64,000 nt of DNA, from assembly GCF_900100355.1 (NCBI RefSeq), contig NZ_FNFH01000006.1, positions 124,001-188,000 on the forward strand, given 5' to 3'. Origin of the DNA: Microbulbifer yueqingensis. Its GTDB lineage: Bacteria > Pseudomonadota > Gammaproteobacteria > Pseudomonadales > Cellvibrionaceae. The notes under the pieces are model-generated. The model made no database searches, was not told where the DNA came from, and was given only the letters and a program-made list of their open reading frames with translations. The translations under genes and the position numbers were made by a program. Shown here one piece after another: positions 1 through 9,429 of the stretch (the first letter of the stretch is position 1; the number at the start of each line of letters is the position of its first letter).

Positions 1-1026
1 CTCGCCGCGTTCCACCCACTCGCCCAGGCTCCGGGTCAGTGACTGGTTGTGGGCATACAGGCTCATGTAACCGTCGCCGTGGTCGAGGATTACCAGCATG
101 CCCTGGCCGCGCAGGTAGTCGGAGAATACTACCCGGCCCCGGTGTATGGCCCGCACCGGCACACCTTCACTGGCGCGGATGGTGATGCCCTTCCAGGTGA
201 TGCCATTGGCGCGGCGCTGGCCGAAGGCGTTAGCGCGCCGGCCCTTCACCGGCCACTGCATGCGGCCGCGTTCGCGCGCGAAAGGCTTCTGCTCGTCGGG
301 ATTGATGAGTGCGGCTATCGCGCGGCCCACCTCGTCCACCAGCCTTTGCAGGCGATTGCGGTCACCCTGGAGCTGCTTCAGTTCGCTGCTCTTGTCCGCC
401 AGTTGCGCCGCCAGCCTGTCGAGTGTCTGCTGGCGCGAGCGTCGCGCGCTCACCAGTTGCTGTTCGCGCTGCTCCAGCTGCCGGCGCTCGCTGGCGAGTG
501 TGTCCCGCTCGCGGCGGATACTGGTGCTGACGGTGTCCAGCCTGGTGAGGGTTTCGAGGTAGTCGTCGATAACGCGGCTGCGTTCTTGGAGGAAGTATTC
601 GTGGTAGCGGAGCTGGCGGGCGATCTGTTGTGGGTCTTGCTGGTTGAGGAGCAGCTTGACCTGCTCCTGTTTGCCGAGTCGGTAAGCGGCGGCGACTTCC
701 TGCTCGACCCGCCGCTGCATACTTCGTCGCGATTCTTCCAGCTGCTGCTGCTCCTGCTTGAGCTCCTTTAGCTCATCGGTGCGGCTGCGCATATCGTTCT
801 TGATCTTGTCGATGCGCTTGTGCAGTTCGGAAATGTTCCGCTCGTTGCTCTCCAGCTCCCTGAGGAGCTGGTCGCGCTCGCTCTTGACCTGGTTGAGCTC
901 TTCCTGCAGTGACTCGATGCGCTGCTTGATCTCTTTCAGGCGGGCCTGCTGGTCCTGCTCCCCCTGCTGCTGTGCAATGGCGGGCAGGGCCAGGAGGGCG
1001 GCCAGAAATATTGCCAGTAGTTTCAT
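1..1026 (-). CDS. envC: Murein hydrolase activator EnvC (partial, C-terminus beyond window)
   Basis: This is a periplasmic activator of the septal amidases, needed for daughter-cell separation. The visible 342 codons begin with a signal peptide ([18 protein letters not shown]). A long Gln/Glu/Lys/Arg-rich coiled coil follows to about residue 240, and then the start of a LytM/peptidase M23 domain ([38 protein letters not shown]). The reading frame runs off position 1, so the last part of the LytM domain is missing. As in E. coli EnvC, the usual zinc-ligand segment appears altered ([15 protein letters not shown]), which fits an activator rather than a hydrolase. The start codon overlaps the gpmI stop (ATGA), so the two genes are translationally coupled; the gpmI-envC order is conserved in pseudomonads. 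Confidence 0.93.
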   Translation of the reverse strand, partial: MKLLAIFLAALLALPAIAQQQGEQDQQARLKEIKQRIESLQEELNQVKSERDQLLRELESNERNISELHKRIDKIKNDMRSRTDELKELKQEQQQLEESRRSMQRRVEQEVAAAYRLGKQEQVKLLLNQQDPQQIARQLRYHEYFLQERSRVIDDYLETLTRLDTVSTSIRRERDTLASERRQLEQREQQLVSARRSRQQTLDRLAAQLADKSSELKQLQGDRNRLQRLVDEVGRAIAALINPDEQKPFARERGRMQWPVKGRRANAFGQRRANGITWKGITIRASEGVPVRAIHRGRVVFSDYLRGQGMLVILDHGDGYMSLYAHNQSLTRSLGEWVERGE

Positions 1027-2561
1027 GCTTCGAATTGCACCAGGCTGTGTCCTGTCATCTCTTCCGGCTGCTCCAGGCCCATCAGGGCCAGCATGGTCGG
1101 TGCCACATCGGCCAGGCTGCCGCCCTTTTGCAGGCTCAGCTTGCGCTTGCCCACGTACACGAATGGTACCGGCAGGGTGGAGTGCTGGGTACTCACCTGG
1201 CCGGAGCCAGCGTCAAACATTTCCTCGACGTTGCCGTGATCGGCGGTGATCAGTACCTCGCCGCCGGCGGCCAGCGCCGCGTCCACCACGCGGCCGACGC
1301 ACCCATCCAGCGCCTCCACAGCCTTGACCGCGGCGTCGAACACGCCGGTGTGCCCTACCATGTCGCCATTGGCGTAGTTGCAGATGATTGCATCGTAGTC
1401 GCCGCTTTCGATCGCTGCCACCAGCTTGTCGGTGACCTCCGGCGCGCTCATTTCCGGCTGCAGGTCGTAGGTTGCCACATTGGGTGACTTGATCAGTTCC
1501 CGCGTCTCGCCCTCGTAGGGCTCCTCGCGGCCGCCACTGAAGAAGAATGTAACGTGGGCATACTTTTCGGTCTCGGCGATGCGCAGCTGGGACTTGCCCT
1601 GGCTGGCCAGGTACTCGCCCAGGGAATTCACCAGCTCCTCCGGCGGGAAGGCGCAGCTGGCATCGATGTCGGCGGCGTATTCGGTGGTCATCACGAAGTC
1701 CGCCAGCTTCGGCCGGGCCTTGCGCTTGAAGCCATCGAAATCCGTCTCGGTGAATGCGCGGGTCAACTGGCGTGCGCGGTCCGGGCGGAAGTTCATGAAC
1801 ACCAGCGCGTCGCCATCGGCGATGGGCGCGGCTTCGCCCACCAGGGTGGGGGACACGAATTCGTCGTTCTCGCCGCGCTCGTAGGCGGCGGCCAGGCCCG
1901 CGAGGGCATCCGGCGCACTGTGCCCGGCCTCACCGAGGGTGAGCAGATCGTACACCGACTGGGTGCGGTCCCAGCGCTGGTCGCGGTCCATGGCGAAGTA
2001 GCGACCGGCGAGGCTGGCGATACGGGCATTGCCCACCGAGTCGCAGACCTGGACCAGCCGGGCGATGGAGGGCTCAGCACTGCGCGGCGGGGTGTCGCGG
2101 CCGTCGAGGAAGGCGTGCAGGTAGATCCGCCGGGCGCCACGCTGGGCTGCCAGGGTGACCATCGCGACTATATGGTCTTCGTGGCTGTGGACACCGCCTT
2201 CGGAAAGCAGGCCCATGATATGTACGGCGCCGTCATTAGCGACAGCCTTGTCCACTGCGGCCGTATAGGCCGGGTTGCGGAAAAACTCGCCGTCCTCGAT
2301 GGCCTTGTTGATGCGGGTGAAGTTCTGGTAGACGACCCGGCCGGCCCCCAGGGTCATATGGCCGACCTCCGAGTTGCCCATCTGGCCTTCCGGCAGGCCC
2401 ACCGCCATGCCCGAGGTCTGGATCAGCGTTTTCGGCTGCTCGGCCCAGATCCGGTCCCACACCGGCGACTTCGCCGCATGAATGGCGTTGTGCTCGGTAT
2501 TGTCGCTGTGGCCGAAGCCGTCCAGGATCAGCAGGATCAGTGGGCGTTTGCTCGGGGACAT
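1023..2561 (-). CDS. gpmI: 2,3-bisphosphoglycerate-independent phosphoglycerate mutase
   Basis: The enzyme interconverts 3- and 2-phosphoglycerate in glycolysis and gluconeogenesis, using two Mn ions and a phosphoserine intermediate. The 512-residue length is the family norm. The N-terminal metal motif is [12 protein letters not shown], the catalytic serine is S64 in GNSEVGH, and the C-terminal metal site is [11 protein letters not shown]. It ends in a four-base overlap with envC and is divergent from yibN across about 280 bp. The neighbours on both sides (envC; yibN-grxC-secB) reproduce the Pseudomonas arrangement, which supports orthology. Confidence 0.97.
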   Translation of the reverse strand: MSPSKRPLILLILDGFGHSDNTEHNAIHAAKSPVWDRIWAEQPKTLIQTSGMAVGLPEGQMGNSEVGHMTLGAGRVVYQNFTRINKAIEDGEFFRNPAYTAAVDKAVANDGAVHIMGLLSEGGVHSHEDHIVAMVTLAAQRGARRIYLHAFLDGRDTPPRSAEPSIARLVQVCDSVGNARIASLAGRYFAMDRDQRWDRTQSVYDLLTLGEAGHSAPDALAGLAAAYERGENDEFVSPTLVGEAAPIADGDALVFMNFRPDRARQLTRAFTETDFDGFKRKARPKLADFVMTTEYAADIDASCAFPPEELVNSLGEYLASQGKSQLRIAETEKYAHVTFFFSGGREEPYEGETRELIKSPNVATYDLQPEMSAPEVTDKLVAAIESGDYDAIICNYANGDMVGHTGVFDAAVKAVEALDGCVGRVVDAALAAGGEVLITADHGNVEEMFDAGSGQVSTQHSTLPVPFVYVGKRKLSLQKGGSLADVAPTMLALMGLEQPEEMTGHSLVQFEA

Positions 2562-2840
2562 GGCGTGCGTGTTCCTATTAGCTGGTGTATCGAGTTTGGG
2601 CGGACGCGAATTTTAACCTTTTTGGGGGGCCGTGGTCAGGTCCTGGCTCACGTTCTTCTGGTTAAGATTTGCGCACAATGGTGTATACTGCCGCCCTCTC
2701 CGGTCCCGCGGGTCCGGAGCGTGAGAATCGTGACTGTGTGGCACAGGGATCTGCCGCCGCCGGCTGTGGCCGGTCTGGACCCGCCAGGTCAGGGAGGCCT
2801 GCCCGGTCGTAAAAAGAAAAGAACAGGAGAGGGGGGCGAA

Positions 2841-3251
2841 TTGGACTTCTTCGTCTTTATGAGCGAACAGTGGCTGCTGGTCAGCCTGCTGGTAATCCTG
2901 CTGTATGCGTTTGCCTTCAGCGAGCGCTACCGGGCCGGTACGCCTGCGTCGGTGCACGAGGTGACCCGGCTGATCAACAGCGAGGATGCGCGGGTGCTGG
3001 ACGTGCGCGACAAGGGCGAGTTCCGCGCCGGCCATATCGTCGACGCGCTGAATATCCCCCACAATGAAGTGGCGGACCGCGTCGGTGAGCTGGCCTCCCT
3101 GAAGGACAAGCCGCTGATCGTGGTAGACAAGATCGGCCAGCACGCCGGTGCCGTGGGGCGCCAGCTCAAGGCCAGGGGCTTCCAGGTGCGTCGCCTGCAG
3201 GGCGGCATGTCCGAGTGGAGCAACCAGAACCTGCCGCTGGTCAAGGGCTAG
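2841..3251 (+). CDS. yibN: Rhodanese-like membrane-anchored protein (YibN type)
   Basis: This is a short protein with one N-terminal transmembrane segment (WLLVSLLVILLYAFAF) followed by a rhodanese domain (ARVLDVRDKGEFRAGHI ... LQGGMSEWSNQNLPLVKG). A TTG at 2841 is preferred as start because a purine-rich GGAGAGGGGGG lies just upstream. The first ATG is at 2859 and has no Shine-Dalgarno sequence, so 130 or 136 residues are possible. Aligned from memory with E. coli YibN (VVDGSGMQC), this protein has VVDKIGQHA, so the cysteine position is alanine and sulfurtransferase activity is unlikely by the usual mechanism. It is followed at 54 bp by grxC and then secB, the same order as in E. coli and Pseudomonas. 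Confidence 0.87.
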   Translation: MDFFVFMSEQWLLVSLLVILLYAFAFSERYRAGTPASVHEVTRLINSEDARVLDVRDKGEFRAGHIVDALNIPHNEVADRVGELASLKDKPLIVVDKIGQHAGAVGRQLKARGFQVRRLQGGMSEWSNQNLPLVKG

Positions 3252-3305
3252 TGGCCTCGCCGCCCGCCCCGGCGGGCGGTACCCGTGAAGAAGTGGTACC
3301 TGAAC

Positions 3306-3560
3306 ATGCAGGAAGTAACGATTTACACCACCCGGTTCTGTCCCTTCTGCGTTCGCGCGAAGTACCTGCTGGATCGCAAGCAGGTGCGTTACCGGGAGAT
3401 CCCCGTGGATGGCAACCCGCAGCGGCGCGCGGAGATGACCGCGCGGGCGGGTGCGCGCACTGTCCCGCAAATCTGGGTCGGCGACCACCACGTGGGCGGC
3501 TGCGACGAGCTGATGGCGGCCGAGCGCAGCGGCGAGCTGGACCGGCTGCTGCAGGGCTAG
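3306..3560 (+). CDS. grxC: Glutaredoxin 3
   Basis: This is a cytosolic glutathione-dependent disulfide reductase of 84 residues, typical for GrxC. The dithiol active site CPFC is at residues 12-15, followed by the TVPQIWVGDHHVGGCDEL segment that holds the cis-proline (TVP) and the glutathione-binding GG-C-D motif. The ATG at 3306 is chosen because it gives the family's usual N-terminus (MQEVTIYTT). A GTG at 3285 would add seven residues not found in the family. It lies between yibN and secB as in enterobacteria, probably in one transcript. Confidence 0.93.
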   Translation: MQEVTIYTTRFCPFCVRAKYLLDRKQVRYREIPVDGNPQRRAEMTARAGARTVPQIWVGDHHVGGCDELMAAERSGELDRLLQG

Positions 3561-3758
3561 GCCGGTAAGCACCTTCCGCTTTCCCCGCCACAGCTGAGGC
3601 CGGTGGCGGGCGGCTTCGGGCATGGCCCGGATTGTCACCCAAATCGTCAACTGATGGCCTTGAAATGGCATTCGCAGGCCCCATTGAAAGATCCATACAC
3701 GGAGTCTTTCTCAGGGAAGGCAGAGACAAACCATTGAATATTAAGAGCAGGCAGTAAC

Positions 3759-4259
3759 ATGGCTGAAGAACAAAACGGCGCAGCGTCCAACGCAGAGGCT
3801 TCCAACGTACAATTCCAGATGCAGCGCATCTACCTGAAGGACCTGTCCTTCGAAACCCCCATGGGGGCCGAGGTTTTCAAGAAGCAGTGGAAACCCCAGG
3901 TCAACCAGGAGCTGAACACCAAGACCGCCAAGATCGATGAAGGTCTGTATGAAGTGGCGCTGACCCTGACCATTACCACCAAGCTGGAAGAAGAGACCGC
4001 CTTCCTGGTGGAAGTACAGCAGGCTGGCCTGTTCGCCATCCAGGGGCTGGAAGGCCAGCAACTGGCGCAGGCGCTGAACACTGCCTGCCCGCAGATTCTT
4101 TTCCCGTACGCCCGCGAAGTGGTCGACAACGTGGTTACCAAGGGGTCCTTCCCGGCCCTGATGCTGCCGCCGATCAACTTCGACGCACTGTTCGCCGCCG
4201 CCATGCAGCAGGCCCAGCAGCAGGCGGAGCAAGAGGGCAGCGAAAAGGCGGAAGCCTGA
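3759..4259 (+). CDS. secB: Protein-export chaperone SecB
   Basis: SecB is a cytosolic homotetrameric chaperone that holds precursors unfolded and passes them to SecA. The 166-residue product has the family pattern: an acidic variable N-terminus, [16 protein letters not shown], then [21 protein letters not shown], then [13 protein letters not shown] and [16 protein letters not shown] Gln/Glu-rich C-terminal tail ([18 protein letters not shown]) replaces the enterobacterial zinc-contact tail. It is the last gene of the yibN-grxC-secB group and is followed by a strong intrinsic terminator. Confidence 0.97.
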   Translation: MAEEQNGAASNAEASNVQFQMQRIYLKDLSFETPMGAEVFKKQWKPQVNQELNTKTAKIDEGLYEVALTLTITTKLEEETAFLVEVQQAGLFAIQGLEGQQLAQALNTACPQILFPYAREVVDNVVTKGSFPALMLPPINFDALFAAAMQQAQQQAEQEGSEKAEA

Positions 4260-4282
4260 TCGGCCCCCTTTCCTGACCCGCA

Positions 4283-4306
4283 AAGGCCCCGAGAGGGGCC
4301 TTTTTT
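4283..4306 (+). terminator. Intrinsic terminator after secB
   Basis: The inverted repeat AAGGCCCC / GGGGCCTT has a GAGA tetraloop and runs directly into a T tract. It begins 24 bp after the secB stop. Confidence 0.93.
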
Positions 4307-4369
4307 CGTTGGGCGGCCGGCAATCCGCCGGACAGTGTTAATCTGGTTGTAGCAGGCGGGGGAAACATT

Positions 4370-4822
4370 ATGGAATGGGATTTACCGCGACCTTTCGTCT
4401 GGCCGGTCACCGTCTCTGCCGAACAGGTGGACGGTTTGCGCCACGCCAACAACGCAGAGTATGTGCGCTGGTGTGAGCGCGCCGGGTGGGCCCACAGCGT
4501 GGAGCTGGGACTGGATGTCACGGATTACCAGGAACTCGACCGGGGCATGGCAATCCGTCACGCCGAGTACGACTATATACTGGCGGCGAGGGAAGGTGAC
4601 GAGCTGCTCTTCGGCACCTGGCTGACGAAAGTGGATGGGCTCACTATCACCCGTCGCTTCCAGGGGTTCAGGGCGTCGGACCGGGCGCTGGTCCTGCGGG
4701 CGCAGTGGCAGATGGTGTGCATCGAACTGTCCAGTGGCAGGCCGCGGCGTATGCCGGCGGCCTTCCGCGATGTCTATGCTCCGGCAGTCGTCGCCCCGGC
4801 GGTGGTCGCAGGTCCTTCCTGA
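4370..4822 (+). CDS. Acyl-CoA thioesterase, 4HBT hot-dog fold (YbgC/FadM-like)
   Basis: This 150-residue protein has the hot-dog thioesterase pattern: an N-terminal strand, then VDGLRHANNAEYVRWCERAGW. In that segment the H-N-Y-E arrangement occupies the place of the catalytic region of 4-hydroxybenzoyl-CoA-thioesterase-like enzymes. It likely hydrolyses acyl-CoA esters in the cytoplasm; the substrate cannot be told. The start follows a GGGGGAAA Shine-Dalgarno sequence. It is separated by a terminator from secB and followed at 65 bp by an SDR gene, so both may belong to lipid or acyl metabolism (inference). Confidence 0.78.
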   Translation: MEWDLPRPFVWPVTVSAEQVDGLRHANNAEYVRWCERAGWAHSVELGLDVTDYQELDRGMAIRHAEYDYILAAREGDELLFGTWLTKVDGLTITRRFQGFRASDRALVLRAQWQMVCIELSSGRPRRMPAAFRDVYAPAVVAPAVVAGPS

Positions 4823-4887
4823 CCCGTTCCAGCGGCGGCTCCCGGAAGGATGGCTGCCCGCTACCGGCTAAACAGTGGAGAACGACC

Positions 4888-5754
4888 ATGAGTGAAGAGT
4901 TTGTCACCCTGACGGACAACACCGGTGCGCTGAAGGGCCGGACGATCTTTATCACCGGGGCCAGCCGGGGTATCGGGCGGGCGATCGCGCTCAAGTGCGC
5001 CGCTGACGGCGCCAATATCGTGATCGCGGCCAAGTCCGACGAGCCCCACCCCAAGCTGCCCGGCACAATCCATTCCGTGGCCTCGGAGGTGGAAGCTGCG
5101 GGAGGCAAAGCGCTGGCCATCAAGGTGGACGTGCGCGAGGAGGACCAGGTGGCGGATGCCATGGCGCGTGCCGCGGATACCTTCGGTGGCATCGATGCGG
5201 TGGTGAATAACGCGGGTGCCATCAACCTAAGCAATGTCGAGTCGACCTCACCCAAGCGCTACGACCTGATGCAGATGGTCAACAGCCGCGCGGTTTACCT
5301 GACGGCACACCTGGCGATTCCCTACCTGAAGAAATCGGCCTGTGGCCACATCCTCAGCCTGTCGCCACCGGTCAATTTGAAGCCAAAGTGGCTGGGACCC
5401 TTTGCCCCCTACGCGCTGTCGAAATTCGGCATGACGATCCTGAGCATGGGACTGGCAGAGGAGCTTCACGAACACGGCATCAGCGTCGCCACCCTGTGGC
5501 CGCGCACCCTGGTGGCCACGGCGGCCATCGAGTTTGCCGTGGGCAACCGGGAAATGTTCCAGCAAAGCCGCAAGCCGGCAGTCATGGCCGATGCGGCCTA
5601 TGAAATATTGATCACTGAAAACATGGCCCTGAATGGCCAGCACCTGATAGACGAGGAGCTGCTGGGCGAGCGCGGGGTGAAGGACTTCACAGATTACGCG
5701 CACAACCCGGAAAAGGCGGACGAGCTGGCGCTGGACCTGTTCCTGGATCCGTAG
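4888..5754 (+). CDS. SDR-family oxidoreductase, HSDL2-like
   Basis: This is a classical short-chain dehydrogenase of 288 residues. The NAD(P)-binding TGASRGIG is at residues 23-30 and NNAG at 107-110, with the catalytic set Ser157/159, Tyr175 and Lys179 (PYALSKFG). The segment AAKSDEPHPKLPGTIHS after the second beta strand and the ending (ADELALDLFLDP) resemble the hydroxysteroid-dehydrogenase-like protein 2 group, which lacks here the SCP2 domain of the animal protein. The start at 4888 has GTGGAG seven bases upstream. The in-frame region upstream of 4888 overlaps the thioesterase and was not used. The substrate is unknown. Confidence 0.85.
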   Translation: MSEEFVTLTDNTGALKGRTIFITGASRGIGRAIALKCAADGANIVIAAKSDEPHPKLPGTIHSVASEVEAAGGKALAIKVDVREEDQVADAMARAADTFGGIDAVVNNAGAINLSNVESTSPKRYDLMQMVNSRAVYLTAHLAIPYLKKSACGHILSLSPPVNLKPKWLGPFAPYALSKFGMTILSMGLAEELHEHGISVATLWPRTLVATAAIEFAVGNREMFQQSRKPAVMADAAYEILITENMALNGQHLIDEELLGERGVKDFTDYAHNPEKADELALDLFLDP

Positions 5755-5776
5755 GCAGTCTCGCGGGGGAGGTACT

Positions 5777-6364
5777 ATGACAACTGACAGCGACCTGTTT
5801 CAGGATGCCCTGGGCGAGCTGGGCGACGTGCGCCCGCTGGCGCAGGAGCGCAAGGTTGCGCTGAAAAAAGGCGATGCAAGCTCGAAGGTAAACCAGCGCG
5901 CCCGGCGCGCAGCGGCCACCGAGGAGCCCGCAAGCGAATTGAATCCCCTGGCCGGGGAGTTCGTGCAACCGGTGGACCCATGGGACCCGCTGGAGTTCAA
6001 GCGTGACGGCGTACAGAACGGGGTCTATCGCAACCTGCGGTTGGGCAAGTACCAGGTGGATGCGCGCCTGGACCTGCACCGCCACACTGTAGAGATGGCG
6101 CGCCGTGCCGTGTTCGAGTTCGTGCGTGATTGTCTCGAGGCGGACGTGCGCTGTGCGCTGATTACCCACGGCAAGGGCGAGGGGCGTAAACACCCCGCGC
6201 TGCTGAAAAGCTGCGTCAATGCATGGCTGCCGCAGTTGCCCGAGGTGCTGGCATTCCACAGCGCCCAGAAACAGCACGGTGGCCTGGGGGCAACCTATGT
6301 CCTGCTGCGCAAGAGTGAGCGCAAGCGACAGGACAACCTGGAGCGCCACCAGCGCCGACGCTGA
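5777..6364 (+). CDS. smrA: Smr-domain DNA endonuclease (SmrA-like)
   Basis: This 195-residue protein has a basic, disordered N-terminal half and a C-terminal Smr domain. The motifs LDLHRHTVEMAR, ALITHGKGEGRKHPALL and FHSAQKQHGGLGATYVLLR are those of stand-alone Smr proteins (YdaL/YfcN type). Family members nick or cleave nucleic acid, and SmrB acts on stalled ribosomes. SmrA is preferred over SmrB from overall resemblance to pseudomonad SmrA, but this is not certain. A strong GGGGGAGG ribosome site precedes the ATG. It follows the SDR gene by 22 bp, so cotranscription is likely. Confidence 0.88.
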   Translation: MTTDSDLFQDALGELGDVRPLAQERKVALKKGDASSKVNQRARRAAATEEPASELNPLAGEFVQPVDPWDPLEFKRDGVQNGVYRNLRLGKYQVDARLDLHRHTVEMARRAVFEFVRDCLEADVRCALITHGKGEGRKHPALLKSCVNAWLPQLPEVLAFHSAQKQHGGLGATYVLLRKSERKRQDNLERHQRRR

Positions 6365-6555
6365 ACGGGTGGGCTGGTCCGCTGGGGCGCGCCGGCCTCC
6401 CGTTCAACTTTTTCCAGCGGTTTAACCTGGCTGTAACTTCCGGCCCTTATGATTCCCCTGCAACGAATGATCGTGCTGCTGTCCCGGGAGGGCATGCAGC
6501 GCCGGGTATCGTTGATCTTCTCTCATCTTCCCCGCTGATCGCGGGTATCACGCTT

Positions 6556-6580
6556 GCGGCCTGATCGGGCCGCTTTCTTA
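6556..6580 (+). terminator. Probable terminator downstream of smrA
   Basis: GCGGCC / GGCCGC with a six-base loop is followed by a short, interrupted T tract (TTTCTTATTT). It lies between smrA and the convergent META-domain lipoprotein gene and about 190 bp after the smrA stop. Confidence 0.5.
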
Positions 6581-6612
6581 TTTCCGGGCCGGGAAACCGG
6601 GGAATGTACTTC

Positions 6613-7104
6613 TCAGGGAGGGGAGGATTTCGCGGGCTGGAATTCAATCCGGGTAGCGCTGTCACTGCTCTCCAATATCAGTGAATTACCCTCGAACGAC
6701 AGGTTGTCGGTCTGGGACAGTGCCCGCAGGAAATCCTGCTCGAGATCGTTGCTGTCGCGCCGCTCTGCCATGGGGCTTACGGTGGGGGGGCGGGTCCATG
6801 AAAACCGGCTGCCGGAGCGCAATAGCTTGCCGATGTAGGGGTTGGACCCGGAATTGCCGCGCACGTAACCGAGGGGGTCACAGGAGAAGTAAGGGCGATC
6901 GCGCATCAGCTTGCGCCACAGCAGGCCGGTGCGGTGCTCGCGGCCATCGATGGTGAGGCTTTTCAGCAGCCAGGGTTGCTCGCAGAGCCCGGGTGATTCC
7001 GCCGGAGTCACTTCCTGCGTTCCGCCATTGTGGCCGCAGCCGTGCAGGACGGCGGCAGCCAGCAACAGGCAGGCTGGAAGCAATGACAGGCGGATATTCT
7101 CCAT
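6613..7104 (-). CDS. META-domain lipoprotein (HslJ-like), copy 1
   Basis: This 163-residue protein has a lipoprotein-type signal ending near VLHGC (Cys23; the His before Gly is unusual for a lipobox). It then carries a META/HslJ-like domain: WLLKSLTIDGRE, FSCDPLGYVRGNSGSNPYIG, and a C-terminal helix LEQDFLRALSQTDNLSFEGNSLIL. META-domain proteins are envelope proteins, some linked to heat shock and novobiocin resistance (HslJ). It is followed upstream by a related gene on the same strand, so the pair looks like a tandem duplication. The exact role is unknown. Confidence 0.72.
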   Translation of the reverse strand: MENIRLSLLPACLLLAAAVLHGCGHNGGTQEVTPAESPGLCEQPWLLKSLTIDGREHRTGLLWRKLMRDRPYFSCDPLGYVRGNSGSNPYIGKLLRSGSRFSWTRPPTVSPMAERRDSNDLEQDFLRALSQTDNLSFEGNSLILESSDSATRIEFQPAKSSPP

Positions 7105-7235
7105 GGCGGGAACTCGTTGCTTTTTAGGTATTTAAGCGAATTCTGGCCCGCGATACTGTGTTGTAGTTCAAGGCTGGTCGGCACCTGATGCCTTTCCGGC
7201 GTGCGTGATAAGGCGGCCCGGAAGCATCGCGGGAA

Positions 7236-7709
7236 TCAGATGCCTATCTTAACGTATTCAATATAGATATCGCCGGGGGGATCCCGCAGGATGAGACGCT
7301 CGCCGCCCGACTTGGTAAACGCCTGGCGGGTACCGGCAAGCGCACGCAGGTACTGGTTTTCCTGCTGCAACAACGGCTCGGGCGCCGCCATCTTGGTGGA
7401 GGCGAAGCTGGAGGTGTCCCACAGGATCAGGCCGTTGTCGGTGATCTGCATGGCGCCGCGGTAAGTATTCACTCCGCTCTTGCCCATGACATTACCTTCG
7501 CGATTGCAGAGGAAGGTGAAGCGCTCCGTGTCCTCGATGCCGACTCCCTCACCGTTGATCCGCAGCCGTTTCAGCTCCCACTTGCTGCCGCAGACGCTCT
7601 CGAGGTTACCCGCGTACTGCGTCAGCTGCGGCTGGTCCGAACCTATGCCGATACAGCCCGTCACCACGATTGCGAGGCCTGCCAGCCAGAGTTGCGCCAG
7701 TTTGTTCAT
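7236..7709 (-). CDS. META-domain lipoprotein (HslJ-like), copy 2
   Basis: This 157-residue product starts at the ATG at 7709 (MNKLAQLWLAGLAIVVTGC), with a good lipobox VTGC and Cys19. A longer frame to 7772 adds 21 residues that would spoil the signal peptide. The domain pattern matches the downstream paralogue: WELKRLRINGEG, FLCNREGNVMGKSGVNTYRG, QQENQYLRALAGTRQAF, ERLILRD. It is separated from copy 1 by 131 bp. It is likely an inner- or outer-membrane-anchored periplasmic protein; ligand and role are unknown. Confidence 0.75.
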   Translation of the reverse strand: MNKLAQLWLAGLAIVVTGCIGIGSDQPQLTQYAGNLESVCGSKWELKRLRINGEGVGIEDTERFTFLCNREGNVMGKSGVNTYRGAMQITDNGLILWDTSSFASTKMAAPEPLLQQENQYLRALAGTRQAFTKSGGERLILRDPPGDIYIEYVKIGI

Positions 7710-7895
7710 CACAGCTTCGCTCCCTGCCCGAACACATACAAAGGTGGCGCGACTCCCTTGCGCCCTCTCCAAGGGTAGTCGCTTGCGGGCGCATGTGCCG
7801 TCCTCCGGGACGAACCAGGCGACAAGCTATGCTTACAGGAGATTACCCCACGATTTGGAACACTTTAGTGGCCCCGGAGGGATTCTGGCCTCGCC

Positions 7896-9332
7896 ATGTT
7901 CAGACAAACCAAGATTGTCGCGACACTGGGTCCCGCCACAGACCAGGCGGATGTACTGGCCCAGCTGGTTGCCGCTGGCGTCGATACCGTGCGCCTCAAC
8001 TTTTCCCACGGCAGGAATGAGGATCACCGGCGACGTGCCGAGCAGGTGCGGACAGAGGCCACGCGCCAGGGCCGCCATGTGGCAGTACTCGGTGACCTGC
8101 AGGGGCCAAAAATCCGCGTGGGCCGATTCAGCGAGGGGCGCGCGCACCTGGACAGGGACGCCAGTTTCACGCTGGATCCGCAATGGCCGGCCGATGGTGG
8201 CAATGCCGAGGGCGTGGCGGTGGATTATGCCGGCCTCGCTGCAGACTGTTCCCCCGGGGATATCCTGTTACTGGACGATGGCCGCCTGCGCCTGGCAGTC
8301 CAGTCGGTGGTGGATAACGTGGTCCACACCCGCGTTGAGGTGGGAGGTTGGCTGTCGAACAACAAGGGTATCAACAAGTTGGGTGGCGGGCTCACCGCGC
8401 CGGCACTTACCGACAAGGACCGTCGCGACATCGAGCTGGCCGCAGAACTCAAGGTGGATTACCTGGCGGTGTCCTTTCCCCGCGATGCCGGCGACGTGCA
8501 GCAGGCGCGACAGTTGCTGCGCACCGCCGGTGGTGATGCCCACATTGTCGCGAAGATAGAGCGCGCCGAGGCGGTGGCGGATGAGGCAGGGCTGGACCGG
8601 CTGATACTGGCCAGCGATGCGGTCATGGTGGCGCGCGGGGACCTGGCCGTCGAGATCGGCGACGCTGAATTGATGGGCGTGCAGAAATACCTGATCAAGC
8701 GCGCCCGTCACCTGAACCGGGTGGTGATAACCGCCACCCAGATGATGGAATCCATGATCTCGAGCCCGGTGCCGACCCGAGCCGAAGTCTGCGATGTGGC
8801 GAACGCCGTGCTGGATGGCACCGACGCTGTGATGCTGTCTGCCGAGACGGCGGCCGGGGATTACCCCGTGGCGACCGTCGAGCATATGGCGGAAGTGATT
8901 GTCGGCGCGGAGAAGCACAGGGTGTTTCGCCGCCCGCCCCGGATAATGCAGGACTACTACCCGGCGGGCGACGAGTGCATCGCCATGGCTGCCATGGCCA
9001 TCGCCAATCACTGTCGCGACATAAAAGCGATCATCTGCCAGACCGAGACTGGCAATACCGCGCTACTGATGTCCCGCGTCCGTGTCGATATACCCATCTT
9101 TGCCTTCTGCCGGCACCAGTCCACCTGTAACAGGGTGGCGCTGTACCGCGGTGTCGACCCGGTCCAGATGGAGGTGGAGGGGCTCGATGCGATGGCCCGG
9201 GACGAGCAGGCGGTCCGCCACCTGAAAGAACGCGGCTACCTCCAGCGCGGGGATTTTACGCTGGTGTCGCGGGGCTATCACCAGGATGTGGGCGGCAGCA
9301 CCGACACGCTGCGGATCCTGCAGGTGGAGTAG
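7896..9332 (+). CDS. pyk: Pyruvate kinase
   Basis: The enzyme converts phosphoenolpyruvate and ADP to pyruvate and ATP, the last step of glycolysis. The 478-residue length and motifs are canonical: KIVATLGPAT, DTVRLNFSHG, GDLQGPKIRVG, the catalytic lysine in IVAKIERAEAV, MVARGDLAVEIG, and the ATQMMESM and DGTDAVMLSAETAAGDYP segments. The C-terminal allosteric domain is present. The gene is divergent from the META lipoproteins and followed at about 97 bp by another lipoprotein gene. I do not assign it to PykA or PykF. Confidence 0.96.
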   Translation: MFRQTKIVATLGPATDQADVLAQLVAAGVDTVRLNFSHGRNEDHRRRAEQVRTEATRQGRHVAVLGDLQGPKIRVGRFSEGRAHLDRDASFTLDPQWPADGGNAEGVAVDYAGLAADCSPGDILLLDDGRLRLAVQSVVDNVVHTRVEVGGWLSNNKGINKLGGGLTAPALTDKDRRDIELAAELKVDYLAVSFPRDAGDVQQARQLLRTAGGDAHIVAKIERAEAVADEAGLDRLILASDAVMVARGDLAVEIGDAELMGVQKYLIKRARHLNRVVITATQMMESMISSPVPTRAEVCDVANAVLDGTDAVMLSAETAAGDYPVATVEHMAEVIVGAEKHRVFRRPPRIMQDYYPAGDECIAMAAMAIANHCRDIKAIICQTETGNTALLMSRVRVDIPIFAFCRHQSTCNRVALYRGVDPVQMEVEGLDAMARDEQAVRHLKERGYLQRGDFTLVSRGYHQDVGGSTDTLRILQVE

Positions 9333-9429
9333 GTCGCTTCTGGCTGGCGGTGGCCCTTCGCAGCCCGCTTCGCATAGGTATGACAAAAACGTATAGTAGC
9401 GCTGTCGCAGTCGAAATATCCTCGTGGGA

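Noticed and set aside
1554-2840. Long plus-strand open frame running through gpmI into yibN
   Set aside because: The first 430 codons mirror gpmI and carry no protein pattern; only the end, from 2841, is a real gene.
3741-4283. Minus-strand frame of 180 codons over secB
   Set aside because: It is an antisense shadow of secB with repetitive Leu/Gly text and no ribosome site.
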